Shown: in pieces, positions 37,921-52,530 of the stretch
How positions within the stretch are numbered: the stretch's first letter is position 1
Layout: each line of letters starts with the position of its first letter
Assembly: GCA_027382625.1 (NCBI GenBank)
Contig: JAJKFJ010022367.1
Span: 1 to 64,000 of the forward strand
Direction of reading: 5' to 3'
From: Tetmemena sp. SeJ-2015
Lineage: Eukaryota > Ciliophora > Spirotrichea > Sporadotrichida > Oxytrichidae
DNA: 64,000 bases
Program-made: the position numbers and the translations under genes
Notes under the pieces: model-generated
What the model was told of the DNA's origin: nothing
What the model saw: the letters and a program-made list of their open reading frames with translations, nothing else
Databases searched by the model: none

Positions 37921-38283
37921 GTTTAGAATTAGTAAATTAAGTTAGGAGATTATTAAATTTCATCTCTTAATCACAAACTTGAATTGGGTTCTTCAAAATA
38001 TTTAAATTATTTAAATTGGAGCACGTGAGAATTAATCATAATGAGCTTATTAAAACTGGTTTGGTTATTTCTTAATAAATATTTACAGATCTAGGTTTCT
38101 GAGAGTAAACTCGTGAAGAGAATATTGACTTTTAATATCCTTCGGGAGTGATTCACAATCAAGCTCAAATCTTATGTTTAAATAAATATACTCTAGGCAG
38201 TTTGCTCATCTCATGGAGAGAACATCCCTTTGTGATAATTACTCCAGTAATACTGCCCTATTTTTATAATGCACAGGCCGTGC
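37921..38283. other. Intergenic, AT-rich
   Basis: Lies between the channel start and the phosphoglycerate mutase stop. I see no coding frame, repeat or RNA gene. Confidence 0.6.
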
Positions 38284-39087
38284 TCACTTTGCCTTGCCTT
38301 GGTTAGCGACAGCCTCCATTCTTAAAATAGGTCTCATAAAACATTTAAAGAATAATCTCTCCTTGAGAGTCTTCTCATCAAGTAGGTAGTAGTTCTTAAT
38401 TGGCTTAAGGTTTGCATCGAACTCATATACGAGAGGGCAGGCGGTGGGGATGTTGTACTTGATGATATCTACTTCGTTCATGCCGCTCAAGTGCTTCACA
38501 ATAGCTCTGAGGGAGTTACCGTGAGCAGCCACTATCACTCTCTGGCCCTCAAGGACGCGAGGGCAGATTTCATCGTACCAGTAGGGCAGCACTCTGTCCA
38601 CGGTCAACTTAAGAGACTCGGTCTTTGGAAGCACGTCCAGAGGAAGCCCCTGGTAACGAGCATCATTCTTGGGGTGGCGTTCATCACTCTCTTCAAGGGG
38701 AGGAGGAGGGATGTCGTAGGATCTTCTCCACTCAAGCACCTTTGCCTCTCCATGCTTGGCAGCAGTCTCAGCCTTGTTCAAACCCTGAAGAGCACCGTAG
38801 TGTCTCTCGTTGAGTCTCCAGTGCTTGTGAACTGGGATGTAGTGCTGACCCAATTCCCCAATGATGGTATTGTATGTCACGATGGCTCTAGAGAGCACTG
38901 AGGTGAAGGCAATATCGAATGCATAGCCATTCTGCTTGAGAAGTTGACCTGCGAACTCTGCCTCGCGCTTTCCATTCTCAGTGAGTCCCACATCGGTCCA
39001 GCCAGTGAAGCGATTCTCCTTGTTCCAGAGAGATTCTCCATGTCTCACGAACACCACCTTGTGGATCTTATCAGTTGCCTTTCTCAT
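38284..39087 (-). CDS. gpmA: 2,3-bisphosphoglycerate-dependent phosphoglycerate mutase
   Basis: Glycolytic enzyme interconverting 3- and 2-phosphoglycerate through a phosphohistidine. 267 residues in one uninterrupted frame. The N-terminal motif [20 protein letters not shown] carries the catalytic His in [28 protein letters not shown] and the second His region [17 protein letters not shown] are all present, as is [12 protein letters not shown]. Length (family about 250) and motif spacing match dPGM. Start [11 protein letters not shown] at 39087; stop TGA 38286-38284. Unlike its neighbours it has no intron, no apparent IES and no TAA or TAG codons. Its GC content is visibly higher, which fits strong codon selection on a highly expressed gene. 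Recent acquisition is an alternative. Confidence 0.97.
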   Translation of the reverse strand: MRKATDKIHKVVFVRHGESLWNKENRFTGWTDVGLTENGKREAEFAGQLLKQNGYAFDIAFTSVLSRAIVTYNTIIGELGQHYIPVHKHWRLNERHYGALQGLNKAETAAKHGEAKVLEWRRSYDIPPPPLEESDERHPKNDARYQGLPLDVLPKTESLKLTVDRVLPYWYDEICPRVLEGQRVIVAAHGNSLRAIVKHLSGMNEVDIIKYNIPTACPLVYEFDANLKPIKNYYLLDEKTLKERLFFKCFMRPILRMEAVANQGKAK

Positions 39088-39366
39088 TTATCTCTTAGAT
39101 ATCTTTATTATTGCCAAATCAGTAAAGAAAAGAGCAGAAAGAAATGGATTAATAAACTATGCAGCTCGTCTGCACAATATTATTACATGAAGTCATCATT
39201 CGATTATATTCTTCTTACTACAATCTCTTACTAAATTAATTAAGCTTAATTATAAATCACTTTAAACTTTGACAGTCAATCGATTGTTTCAAACTCACGC
39301 TTGCCTTCAGTATATTAACTCAACTTTACTTATGCATTTAGGTTTAGACTTTGAGATTCTTTGAAA

Positions 39367-41717
<2,351 letters not shown>

Positions 41718-42000
41718 GCATATTTTTAATGGCAGCATGAAGAAGGAGGAGGATGACTGAAAATTAAATTTCTTTCCTACATCTTGATAATGATTTTGCA
41801 AGATTTTCAAGCTTTTGTTTTTACTTTTTGGGATTACAATCCAGCCAGTTTTAATCTTTTGTCAATGTTTTTGCACTGATTATTTTAACAAGCAATAGTT
41901 CTAGAATCTTCTGAAACAAAATTAGGAAATACAAACTATTGCTTCTCATCACTCTATATCTTATAGATTATAAATTTTAGAGAAAAAAGAAATTCAAATT

Positions 42001-45000
42001 ATGGCGGACATGCATGCCAATAACTTTAATTTCATTTTTTTATTCTTGTTTACCAAAGCAGGCAATTCAAATGGTGACCCAAGAGAATTTAAATTGAACT
42101 AGGTAATTTGTCTTTATTTAGAAGTGAAGTCAACTAACAAGTACAACATAGACAGGATAGACTATGATTGGGTGGCTAAGAGCACGGACACCAAGGAACT
42201 ACTAAAGGCCTACGAGGCTTTGAAGGAGGATGCAGGCTTTCCAGATTTGATGAGGGCAGTGGGCAAGCGTATAGTGGAATTAGACCCGAAGCAGCGATCT
42301 AGGATTTTCGATGGCGGCAGACTCAGCCATGAGGAGGAGAGGGATCTCAATAACGATATCAATAACTTCCTCAAGGACATCCACCAACTAGATTCCCTAT
42401 GTTTTATTCTAAGCTCAGTTCTACTGCAACAGACGATGATGATAAGTCTATCTTCACAAGTAGGAAAGAAGCACAGGCAAAAAATAACGCTTAAGTTGAA
42501 GAGATCATTAATCATAATTACAATGAATGGTGTTTGTTCTTTGTTAAGATCGAGAGGAAGAAATTTGCAGAGAATGAGCGGTTTAAGGGGAATGAATTCA
42601 TGTAGTTAAAGGAATACCAAGATGCAGTCAAGTCTTACACCAGGTCAATTGAGCTCTACCCAGAGGATGCAGCTACTTTTGCAAATAGGGCACTCGCACA
42701 TTTGAGACTGAAAGAGTATGCGAGGACCATAGAGGATGCAACCAAGGCGATTCAAATGAAGCCAGACTACTTGAAGGCGTACCACCGTCGAGGAAAGGCC
42801 TACTAAGCAGTAAATAAGCTTGAATATGCCGTTAAAGACTTCCAGTACATCTTGGAGATTGAGCCTCACAACAAAGAAGCTCTCAATGACTTGAAAGCAG
42901 TCAGAAACCAATAAGAAGGGAAGAAAGCCTACTGCTGCTGCTACTAAGCCAAAGGTTGAAAAGCAAAGTTAGTCAAGAGGAAGAAGAACACAGACTAGCC
43001 TCCAAGGAGAATAGCCAAGGGGCTGCAAATGTAAATGAGCAGTCTGCAAATACTCAAGCACCTCCTTTGAAAGAAGAAAAGGCGCAAGAGACTAACAGTT
43101 AAGCACAGGGCAGTAAAGTTCGTAAGAGTGGCCATTTAAGAGGACTCAGATGAAGAGGAGGAGAGCTAGCCAGAGACAAACGGTACCATACAAATTGAAA
43201 GTCAACCACCTACTACTTGAAGTAACGAAGCCGTAAGAGAAGTAAGCAACAGCAGCTGCAGGTATTGAAGTGCTTCAAACTAATGGAAAACAACACTTGG
43301 TGGGACAAAGAAGCAAAGCTCAACTACCTAGGCTTAATAAACTAGCCAATAGTCAGAGGAGAAGAAGTACGCAGAGAGCAATGGATTCAAGCGTATTCTG
43401 ATAGAAGAGGATGAGGATGAAGAGGAGGAAGAGCAAGAGGCAGTTTAGAATTAACAGCCAATAAAGATAGAAGAAGTGAAACCTTAAATTATTCAAGAGT
43501 CAAAGCCAAAAGATCTTCAATACTATAATAGACATATTTTTAAGTATTAAAGTTGATGAAGAAAAAGTAAATGCAGAGAAGCTTGCTAAGGAATGATTTT
43601 TAAAAGATTACCTTCTTTAACTTTTTTATATTTTTGGAAGAGGAAGAGAAGAAAGCCAAATAAGAGGAGAGAAAGAAGGTAGACCAGATTTTATCAGAGA
43701 TGGAGCAAATCAAGGACAAGGCTTCAGCTGAATATAAGAAAGGTTAATTCTATTTTAGGTATGTATGATGAAGCAGTGATCATATATGAGCTGGCTTGTC
43801 GTTTAGCAGATAACAACATCCCTTCACTCAAATTCTTTAAGAGAGAAGTTATTTCTAAAAAATCTTCTAGACTCGGAAAGAATTTAAATTAATTGTAAAA
43901 ATTCAGATATAATTTGAAAAATATAGGATACTACTTATTTTAATTTATCTCTATTTAAATTCAATAAGTTAATTTTTTCTCCAAATAAATTTGATCCATT
44001 TATATCCAATCAGAGGCGACAATCTTCAGTAACATAGCAGCTTGTTATAAGTAAAGTGGGCACAATAAGAAGGAAGTAGAGTTCTGCTCCAAGGTGATCG
44101 AGAGAGCTCCCTATCTCACTGAGTTGAGTATGCTCGCCAAGGCCTATCTTCGCAGAGGCCTGGCTCAAGAGCACCTAGAAAGATACAAGGAAGCCAAGGA
44201 AGACATGACCAGGGTGAAGGAACTACAACCCAGTAACTCCCAAGCCTCTCAGGCTTTAACCAGACTGAACAAAGCTCTCTCAGACGTGAACAAGGTGGAC
44301 TTGTCAGACATAGAGAACAAAATTTCAAAGATCAAGGATGCTGGAAACCAGTTCTTCTAGGCTCAGAAGTACCAGGAGGCAGTTGCCAAATTCACAGAGG
44401 GAGTTGAGATATTCTTAAAGCACGAGAAAGACATCAAGAAGGACAGAGATGTTAAGCTCAAGGTCACTCAAATATACACCAACAGATCACTCTCGTATCA
44501 TCAACTCAAGGACCAATACAAGGCCTTCGATGATTCAGACTTCGTGCTTAAGAACCTAGATGCTCAAAACCCAAAGGCGCTCTTTAGAAGGGCTATTGCA
44601 AACAAGAGCTTCAGCAAATACGAAGAGAGCGTGAGAGATCTGCAGGCTCTGCTAAAGTAAGATCCCTCTAAGAAGGATATAAAGACAGAGCTGGATGACT
44701 GCATGAAAAAGCTAGTAGAGTACTAACAAGCCAAAAGAGAAAAGGCAAAAAGAGAAGCTGATTAACCTCAGAACAAGCAGCAAAAGATAGTTGAGTTGAG
44801 TGAAAATATCACCACACTTAAGGACTAAATTGCTCAAGAGGAGAAATAGGTGCAAGAGCTGTAGAGACAAGCTGAGCAGAAGAGATAAGAAATTGGAGAA
44901 CAGAGTAAGACCTCAGAGGAGGAGAAGAAGTAGAGCAAGCCTCAAAAGACGAAGAACCTTAGCTAAGAAGTCATAGATAAGGCAGCTGGCATCGCAACTC

Positions 45001-45429
45001 AACAAACCACAAATAACCTACTTAAGAGCGTACCTAAGACTGCAGCTGGATTTGAGACAGACTATAACTCACTCAAGAGAGACCTTCCCACTTTCTACTA
45101 GTACTTGAAGAATCTATTCTATTTATTTTTAATGTTAATAGAATATCCCTCTAAAAACTGTTGAAGCTCTTTTCAAGTCAGTGGAAATCTCAGCAGAGTT
45201 GTTCGCAGCCATTATGTAGGTGATTAAAGAGCATGGTCTTGGTGAAGATCTTTTGCATTCAGCCTAATTAATTGTGAGCCTTTCTAAAGCAAGCAGCTTT
45301 GACATGACTCTGATGTTTATGAGCGATAAAGAGAAGAATGATCTTAAGGAAATTATCAAAGCAGTCAAAAACTCAACTCAGGTTGAAGGCTAACTCGTAA
45401 AAGATATCCTAAAAATTTACAATTTCTGA
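42001..45429 (+). CDS. SPAG1-like TPR protein (RPAP3_C domain), axonemal dynein assembly factor candidate
   Basis: TPR co-chaperone resembling SPAG1, which helps HSP90-dependent cytoplasmic assembly of ciliary dynein arms. N-terminal segment KYNIDRIDYDWVAKSTD, then ERFKGNEFMQLKEYQDAVK and FANRALAHLRLKEYARTIED (first TPR array, about 42570-42900). An acidic Gln-rich linker follows (EEDEDEEEEEQEAV). A second TPR block lies near 43690-44360 (YDEAVIIYELACRLAD; FSNIAACYKQSGHNKKEVEF). A third array is near 44330-44690 (GNQFFQAQKYQEAVAKFTEG). The C-terminal RPAP3_C-like domain begins GFETDYNSLKRDLPTFYQYL, is broken by a short AT-rich insert (45110-45145), and continues KTVEALFKSVEISAEL to TGA 45427-45429. 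A large AT-rich insert at about 43830-44010 and smaller ones near 42020, 42390, 43540 and 43590 are likely IESs. Confidence 0.85.
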
Positions 45430-45469
45430 GTCAATGGCATATTAACTGATATTTAATTGATTGACTTCG

Positions 45470-48400
45470 AGAATTAAAGCAATCTAAACTTTTATGGTGG
45501 AATACATTTGCATTCTCTGAGCTAGTGCTTACTTCTAACTGTTGATTTTTTAAGACTTAAGCTTGTTCTACTTGTCTATAGCCTTTTTCTGACAAAGTGG
45601 TATATGCTTCTACGCAGGTACTGCAGCAAACTTTCTGCCACAGAATTCACACTCGATCCTATCATCTAGAATTCCTTCCACGGTCTTGCCAGTCTTTGCC
45701 GATTAGATAGCTGCTCTGAACTATGCTGAGTATATTTTCCACTTGGCGTTTAATTTTTAATCTATCTGATAGTAGGAGAGCTTAATCTAAGCTGAGTCTA
45801 GGAAATTCTAGTGCTCTTCATTGACTGTTCTTTACCTCTATGCATTGAATTCTTTCCTGCGCTTAATGAAGACTTTCTCGCAGACTACTATATGCTTTTA
45901 GAAAGCCTCTTCCATGAATCTTCTTCCACAGTGATCACATTCGACTCTCTCATCTCCTTCCTCTATCTTGTCTCTCACAATCCTAAAATACTTTAATTGA
46001 ATTCACAACTTACTTCTTTCTGATTTTAAGTAGCTTGCCAGTGGCAGCTGTCTGCTTAAGTTGCATCTCTTCTCTCTATTGCTTAGTCATCTAGCAAGGA
46101 TTCAAGCTAAGTCTTGCACTCAGTAAGTTTCCCACATGACCTCCATTTTGAGCTGAAGAAGATTGCTTCACCTCTTCGTTGTTTGAAGAAGCAAGAGCAG
46201 GTCCTTTTTCCTTCTCCCTTAGCTTTTACTTTTCTTCGAGTTTCAATTGAAGCTGCTGTTGAAAAGTCAAAGGCTGAGCCTGTGGTGAAATACTTGTCTG
46301 AGAAATAATTGGCTGATTAGAAGCTGCTGGTTTAGTTTCAACAGTAGGAGCTGCTTAGGATGGAGCCAGCTTATTCTGCTTTTTATACATAGATGTTAAA
46401 CTTTATCTCTGCTTGCTTGCATTTTGAGACACTTGGCCTTAAGGATTTGCTTATTGCTTTTAATTAAATTGAGTTGAACTATTCTATGATTCAGTATTAA
46501 GCGGTTGAGACTTTTTAGGACTTTAAGTTTATACCGTGCTTTAGACTCCATTGATTTGCTGAGCCTTCATTGCAAAACTACCTTAAAACTACTGATTTGC
46601 TTTATATGCATCATTCTTGACCTAGACTTGTGAACTCTATTTCATGATAGCACTCTTAGTAAATAAAGTTCTTAAATTATGCGATCTCTATTAAACTAAT
46701 TTGTTTTAGGTGTCTTATCAGATTAGCCTATTTCAGATTTAAAACTTGCAGTTTTAGAATTGGGAGTCAAGTCCACAGCCTCTTTAACTTCCTCATTTGA
46801 GCCTATTTTAACTTTCTTATTGGAGTCAAATAACATTTCTGGATCCTCTTCAGTTATTTCCTCAATTTTTGGTTGATAGAATCTGCTCAAGTCGGGCATC
46901 TATTGCTAATGAACTGCTTGCTACTGCTAAAAGTTCTGAGGGAATTGAGAAATTTAGGCCTGATTTTAGTGTCCAACACCCAGTCTTGTCTGTGAAATCT
47001 TTTTCCTCAGAGCTGGAGATGGCTAAAACATTTAGGAGCCGTGATTCTAGCCGGATAACTAGGCGAGCGTGGGAGTTATGGCAGCTGAAGTGTTATAATA
47101 GCTAAGAGGGCTTTGTAAAATTAAAAAGAGAAATTTGTGAATGTCCATCTTCCCTCACAGTGGCAGTGGTCTGATAGAAATCAGGGATTCAAAAACGTAA
47201 ATAATAAATACTCAGGATGTTTGTAGCTACGAGCAGATCCTCCTCCTCATTGAGTAAATCTTGCGAAGGAGGAAAGTTTTCATTTACAGAATCAGAAGGC
47301 ATGATCTAAATGGTATACTTGTCTATTTTGCTTTCCAATTCGCTGTTACTAATTTCATCTTCACTCTGCTTTGACTTTTACCTAAGCTATATGCCAAGTG
47401 ACTGCTCAAGCTAAGAATCTAAGGACTTCTTATCAATGCCGTAGTTTATCTTAAACTGATCTAAGTTTACAAATATTGACTATTATAAGTTTAGACTCCT
47501 TATCTTATCTTCTAAGCTTCCTTTCTCAATTTATGCTAGGATAGGTTACTGCTGCTGCTATTGGGAAATCTAATGCTGCTGCCTTATTTTCGACTGCTGT
47601 CTAATTGTCTAATAGCTACTCAATTAAAAATACAGAGAGAAAATCTAGAGTTAATTGTTGACTGCTGTTCTTTTTGCTTTTCTATCCAGATTGGGAATGA
47701 TTTTGCAAGCTGATTGGTCTGGAAGGATCTGTGAACTGAGAGTTAGACTTTGGGAGGAGAGGTGAGTTTAATTTTTCCTCTTCTTGTTTGCTATCATTAA
47801 GCTCGCTTTGATTTTTCTGCACCTGCATTAAGTTTTGATAGCGTGACTAGGGTATATGAATCTAGGTGCTGTTATAAGTTGAGCAAAAATAAGCTTATAA
47901 TGAAATTGACTTGGACTTCGGTCGGCTGAAAGATGAGGGCAGGCATGCAAGATTTTATTGGAGCTCTTTAATTTTGTCCTCTAATTTGAAGTTATCGAAA
48001 GCAGTAGATTTATTGAGGTTCTAGGAATCGCCGATACTTGTATTATGATTTATAAACTAGTTGCCCTCATTATTGCTGTTTGAAGTATACGTGCTATGAG
48101 ACTTCTCTCTATTTTCAGCAAGATTCTAAGATTATCTTTGAGCCAAACTCATATGGCTGCTCAGGAATTGCATGCTTGCTGATACGGAATTTTACTACTA
48201 CCCATTTCCCGAGCCCCCTTAGCTAGAATTATTGCCTCGACTGCCTGCGTTTCCTTGCCTTTGAAACCTTCCCAAAGCAGATTTGTACCCTGCTTTGTTG
48301 TTTATTTCTGGAGAATCCTCTATCTAATGTGGTTGCTGATTTAAAGGTGACATTTGATTTATGGAGTCATTTAGCATCTAGGCATGATTTCTATGGTTAT

Positions 48401-50256
48401 AGGTGTTTGTAAGAGACTAATTTATACTCAGATTTTACCTAGCTTGTTAATTAACGTTTTGGTGTTCCTGGTTCAAAGGTAGAGTAAGATTTTGTCCTTC
48501 TCGGTTCATACCTAGGTTTGAGGTAGGCCTTAGCATCATAGACTAGTTTCCATTTGGACGGAGAGAGCTTTATTACTTTGAGATACTGTTAATTGGTGGC
48601 TAACTTCCAATCTAAAAGTTCTATTAAATCTTAAAAGCCTTTTCAAGCATCTCTTCTGCGTCTGGTGCTATGTCGAAAGGGTTATTATTATTATTGCTTC
48701 TCTCTTAAATCCTCTACTGGATGTCTCTGCCGTTATTCTAAACCTGAGTGGACTCAAAATTCTTGTTTAAGTCTGCCTGCTTCAATAAAAGAGTCTTTTG
48801 TGGTGAATTTTACATAGACTATCTACCTTGAGCATACCCAAGTTGATTCAATTATGAATTTACAGAGGCCTTCGGATTCTAGAGAGCTGCTGTACCTTGA
48901 CTGTTTATTCCAGACCCTATTTTATTGATACCTCCTCCTATAGCTGAGGTACGATTCAGGCTTTAATAGGAATTTTATTAAGGCTGCTATTGCTTTTATT
49001 GGATAGGAGTTGACTAGTTACTATTATTCAAAGACATGTTGGAATTTCTACCTCCTATAAACTTATAAAATAGCTTAAAAACTTTGATTCGGGACTTTGT
49101 TGATTTAGCAGTTCTGTACTTGATTTCACAGCAACAGAGGCTTGTTGCTAGTGATTCGGCTTCGCATTTCTTTGGTTTGCAATACCTCCTCCTATTTAGC
49201 CTTAACCTATTTTCGAGCCACTACCTACAGCTGTTGGCGGCTTCATTGATGAAGAAAAGCCAGAGCTTCCACTCCCATTTCCTCCTCCTCCGCTTGTTCC
49301 AGTAATCGCAGCAGAAGTCAATTATGGAGTATTCCTTTTTTAGCTTTCGGATATTTTCTGCTAAATGCTTGCACTTAGTCTAGGTGCACCTTCTGTTAGA
49401 GATTGCCTTTGGTTTTAAGTTTAGCCACCTTGATAATTATTGGCTGAGGGTAAGGAAGCTTAAGTACTTGTTATTGAATTACTCTCAGTCAGATTCCTCT
49501 GTTCATTATGATTAAGAAGAGAACTTGTAGTGCCGCCTCCTATCGCAGCGCCTATTCTATTGCCAAAGTTACTCTCCCTGGAGAGAATTTAAGTCTGATG
49601 CTACTATTACTACAGTTTTTAAAGGGTTGATGAAGTTTTTGAGGGTGGCCCTTTATAAAGTAGACTCGAAACCTTGGAATTGGAGGCAGATGATTTGTGA
49701 ATTATTGGAGTTTTACTCAGATTCGAAGTGGGCAAGGCTTGATTTGCTTAGAACTGATTTGGATCATCCAGACTTATGCCATTCGATGAAGTAACCTACC
49801 TTTCGCTACTCCCCCCGTTATAAGCAGCAAAACTTTGAACTTTAGTGTTTGAAAGAGCACTCTCAAATGGAGAGGCATCCTACGCCATTTCAGGAGGCAG
49901 TTGTTGCTACACTAGCTTTTGAATTAGGGAATCGTTGCTCCTGAGTTCTTAGGTCCTGAAATCACTTGTTGCTTGCGCAGATTGATGATGAAGTTATCTT
50001 TACTAGTAGTCTGGATTATTCTTAGGCTGCGTTGTCAAGCTCACTCTTTGATGAGCGGATTTCTCCGGAGAGAGTTTATTCAAAGAAGGAATCGCACTTT
50101 CGGAATTAAAAATACATTGCAATCGTTACTGTTGACCTTTTTAACTAGAGTTGGCTTTCTCAGGCGTGAAGATATGCCTTGGCCGATAGCTGTCTGTAGT
50201 ATAGGAGTGTTTAATAAAAACCAATCTATTTGGTAAAATGCGTTTAGCTAACTCAT
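45470..50256 (-). CDS. Very long Ser/Asn/Gln-rich protein with C-terminal C2HC zinc fingers (ZC2HC1-like)
   Basis: Minus-strand gene. The likely start is 50256 (MSQLNAFYQ), but the first exon join is unresolved. From about 50160 to 49030 one frame encodes low-complexity sequence (NSSQKGQQQRLQCIFN, NNPDYQQRQLHHQSAQ, SAAITGTSGGGGNGSGSSG). Similar Ser/Asn/Gln/Gly-rich coding continues with frame breaks to about 46400. The C-terminal part carries two C2HC fingers of the zf-C2HC_2 type: RVECDHCGRRFMEEAFQKH...C (about 45960-45890) and RIECEFCGRKFAAVPAQKH...C (about 45660-45600), each CxxC with a later His and Cys. Proteins of this type are often linked to cilia or microtubules in other eukaryotes, but function is not established. 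The 3' end is uncertain, near 45470, because no TGA is reached before the convergent gene. Confidence 0.65.
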
Positions 50257-50456
50257 TTTGAGTGAATAAATATGTTGAAGAAATTCTCTGTCCTTTTTCA
50301 ATTTACGAAGGAAAATTATAATTACTCAGCTATTTTATTCCCTTAAACGCCCTTAATATTCTAAAAAAGTACATGAATGATATTTGCTCTTAGATTAGTA
50401 AATCAGAGTTAGAAATTAAAACTTAAGAGCTAATATTTTAGTAAGATCACTTCTTG

Positions 50457-51226
50457 ATAGCGAACACTGGTTTCTTGACAGATGAATTAGCACTTGAGGT
50501 ATTTGAAGGAGGATTACTGATCGGCGAAGCTAGAACTGGAGAAGGCTTTGAAACTGTTGCTGAAGGAGTATTTGCACTTTAAGTAATGGTTGAAGCTTAA
50601 CTTGAGACAGTCCCTCCCTTAGGTTGCATCTTCTCTGATTGATAGTCCTTTATGATTTGCTTTCTTTGCTCCTATTCCTTGAGTTGCTGTTCTCTCTCCG
50701 CCTGTCTAATCTATTCTTGCATTAAGCATTGAAGCTTTAGCTGCTGCTCGTATGCTTTTGGGTTTTAGGACTTCAGTTCTTTTAGGAAACTCTTGTGCGC
50801 TCTATACTCCCTATCTTTTTCAACCAGAAACACTTTTTAACTGAGTAGTTCATCGTCTGAAGACACATACTCCACCCTCCCATCAAATGAAGCATCGCAA
50901 AAGCTCTGTATCTAATCAGAGGCCAATTCATGCAGGTCTATCCCCCTTTGGTTCTAAAGAATAATTTAGTTTCGAAGTTCAATAAGTATTGTAATAAATT
51001 TGTTCTCACATTAATTTCCTTATGTACTTACTTTGAGCTCTCTCCTATAGTGCTAATTATAGACGGTCTTGAGATACAGAAGTGAGCTGTTGATGATATT
51101 GCTCTGTCGATTCAGCTTATTCCTCTTGTATAGTAACTTTGTGGTCAACTTCAAAAGCTTCTGGTATTTTCGTTCAAGTCTCTCGATCTTCTCAGGTGTA
51201 ACCTACTTCTAAACTGATGTTGACAT
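50457..51226 (-). CDS. Lys/Gln-rich coiled protein, unknown
   Basis: Start 51226 (MSTSVQKQVTPEKIERLERK) leads into a basic helical segment (YQKLLKLTTKLLYKRNKLNR). A GT-AG intron of about 78 nt (near 50955-51032) separates this from NQRGIDLHELASDQIQSF. The protein continues with VFLVEKDREYRAHKSFLKEL, a Gln-rich coil (CLMQEQIRQAEREQQLKEQE) and a Ser/Thr/Pro tail ending VKKPVFAIKK at TGA 50459-50457. No IES is needed in the model. I do not recognise the family. Mostly intact and confident as a gene. Confidence 0.75.
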
Positions 51227-51491
51227 CCGCTAATTAAATTATAAATTTACTCATTGTCTTATCTTAGAGGAGTAGGTTACGATTTATACAAGATTAATTT
51301 TCCTTCCTCCAAATATTTAATTCGGCCGAGCTGAGTGCAAAAAATACTCAAAATGAGAGAGCTTCAAAAGGTTCAAATTTATGAATTACTTTGCACTAAG
51401 GGAATAGATAATTTTAAACAAATACGGTTGGTTCTTCAAAACTAAGGGGGATATTTCATTCGATTGAATTATGATAGTTACTATTGGCAGC

Positions 51492-52530
51492 TCATTTCTT
51501 GGGAACAACTTTCGTTGTCTTTCTCTGAGCTAAAAAATATAAAAAAACCCGTATACATTTTAATTAAATGTAAAGAAAGATAATATAAGTTAAATTTAAA
51601 ACTTAGTGGGTGTATACATTCTCAGTTTGTTTCTTTCGGCTTTGTTAAATTGATCTTATTTTGGACTTTATGGGGCTTATTAGCAAAAGCGCCTATCAAC
51701 TTTTCAGTTTGCTCCTATGCCCTTGACTCTGCCACCCAGCCATTAGTAGCTGCGCACACTAGTTACTGCATCTCTATCATCTTATCCTCCAGCTCTTGAA
51801 TTCTTCGATCCTTTTGTCTGTTCTCCTCTATCAATGCGGAGCAGAGGGAGTTCAAGCGCTTGAGCTAGCTATCATGACTAATCTACTGCTGACTAACTTG
51901 TCTTATATCACTGATGGTTTGGTTTCCAAAGCTGCCTCCGTTCCTTGCGTTACTCTATGCGAAAGCTTAACTTCTATTCGGCGCGTTGATGTAAGTAGAC
52001 TCTATGATTTTACACTGTTCTGCAAATATAGCTACAATTACTTTGCCATCAGGTAGCTCTGCATACTTAGAGTGCTTCTGCGCCAACCCCAAGAACGTCT
52101 TCTCATCTCTGAAGTAGCAGGGAGTCACAATGTAGTGAGAGTGCTCTTAGTGGCGCCGCTTCTGATAGAAGCTGATTAGTCCCCAGCAGAGCATACATGC
52201 GCTGTGCTTGCTCTTATTTGCTGTATTGTTATCTTGGATCTTCTTCATGAAGGCTCTGAACTCAGGAGATTCCAAAGCCACCACTCGGTACTCATCTTCT
52301 GGGAAGGGCTGGTGTGCTGGCAACTGCTACTATTGGTAGTAGAGATCTTCCAAGCTGCCTGAGGATCAACTTCCTGCAAGGTTCTAGTTCTAAAGTGTGT
52401 TTCCTTCCGTCTATAAGAAAGGACTGAGCAGCGATCCCTCCAATTGAGAATTTTAGAGCAGAGCTGAAGCGGGTGGGACAAAACTTTAGCCTTGAGAGTT
52501 CAAAGATTACGAGGCCTGACCTTGAAACAT
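51492..52530 (-). CDS. Unknown protein with globular core and coiled C-terminus
   Basis: Start 52530 (MFQGQASQSLNSQGQSFVPP). A Gln/Ser-rich N-terminus leads to a globular part: FPEDEYRVVALESPEFRAFM (about 52300-52240), HSACMLCWGLISFYQKRRH, HSHYIVTPCYFRDEKTFLGL and PDGKVIVAIFAEQC. A coiled segment follows (LIEENRQKDRRIQELEDKM), then a basic tail. Three inserts are inferred: a 15-bp IES (CAGG), a 12-bp IES (GAA) that removes a TGA at 51624-51622, and a 61-bp IES (ATGTATAC). A 27-nt GT-AG intron (about 51527-51553) comes next. The resulting C-terminus is KPKESQRKTTKVVPKK, ending at TGA 51494-51492. Without them the gene would end at 51622. The family is not recognised; the core is well ordered and Cys/His-bearing, possibly nucleic-acid binding (inference). 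Confidence 0.65.
51559..51619. other. IES, pointer ATGTATAC (61 bp)
   Basis: GTATACAT (plus strand) occurs at 51551-51558 and 51612-51619 flanking an AT-rich insert. Removal brings the last exon and its short intron next to the upstream coding frame. Confidence 0.7.
51622..51633. other. IES, pointer GAA on the minus strand (12 bp, contains TGA)
   Basis: TTC (plus strand) at 51619-51621 and 51631-51633. The in-phase 12-bp unit carries the TGA. Removal continues KPKE into SQRKTTKVVPKK after the adjacent IES and intron are removed. Confidence 0.6.
52362..52376. other. IES, pointer CAGG on the minus strand (15 bp, in-phase, contains TGA)
   Basis: CCTG (plus strand) at 52358-52361 and 52373-52376. 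The 15-bp unit holds an in-frame TGA. Removal gives NTLQNQNLAGSLEDLYYQQQ. Confidence 0.8.
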
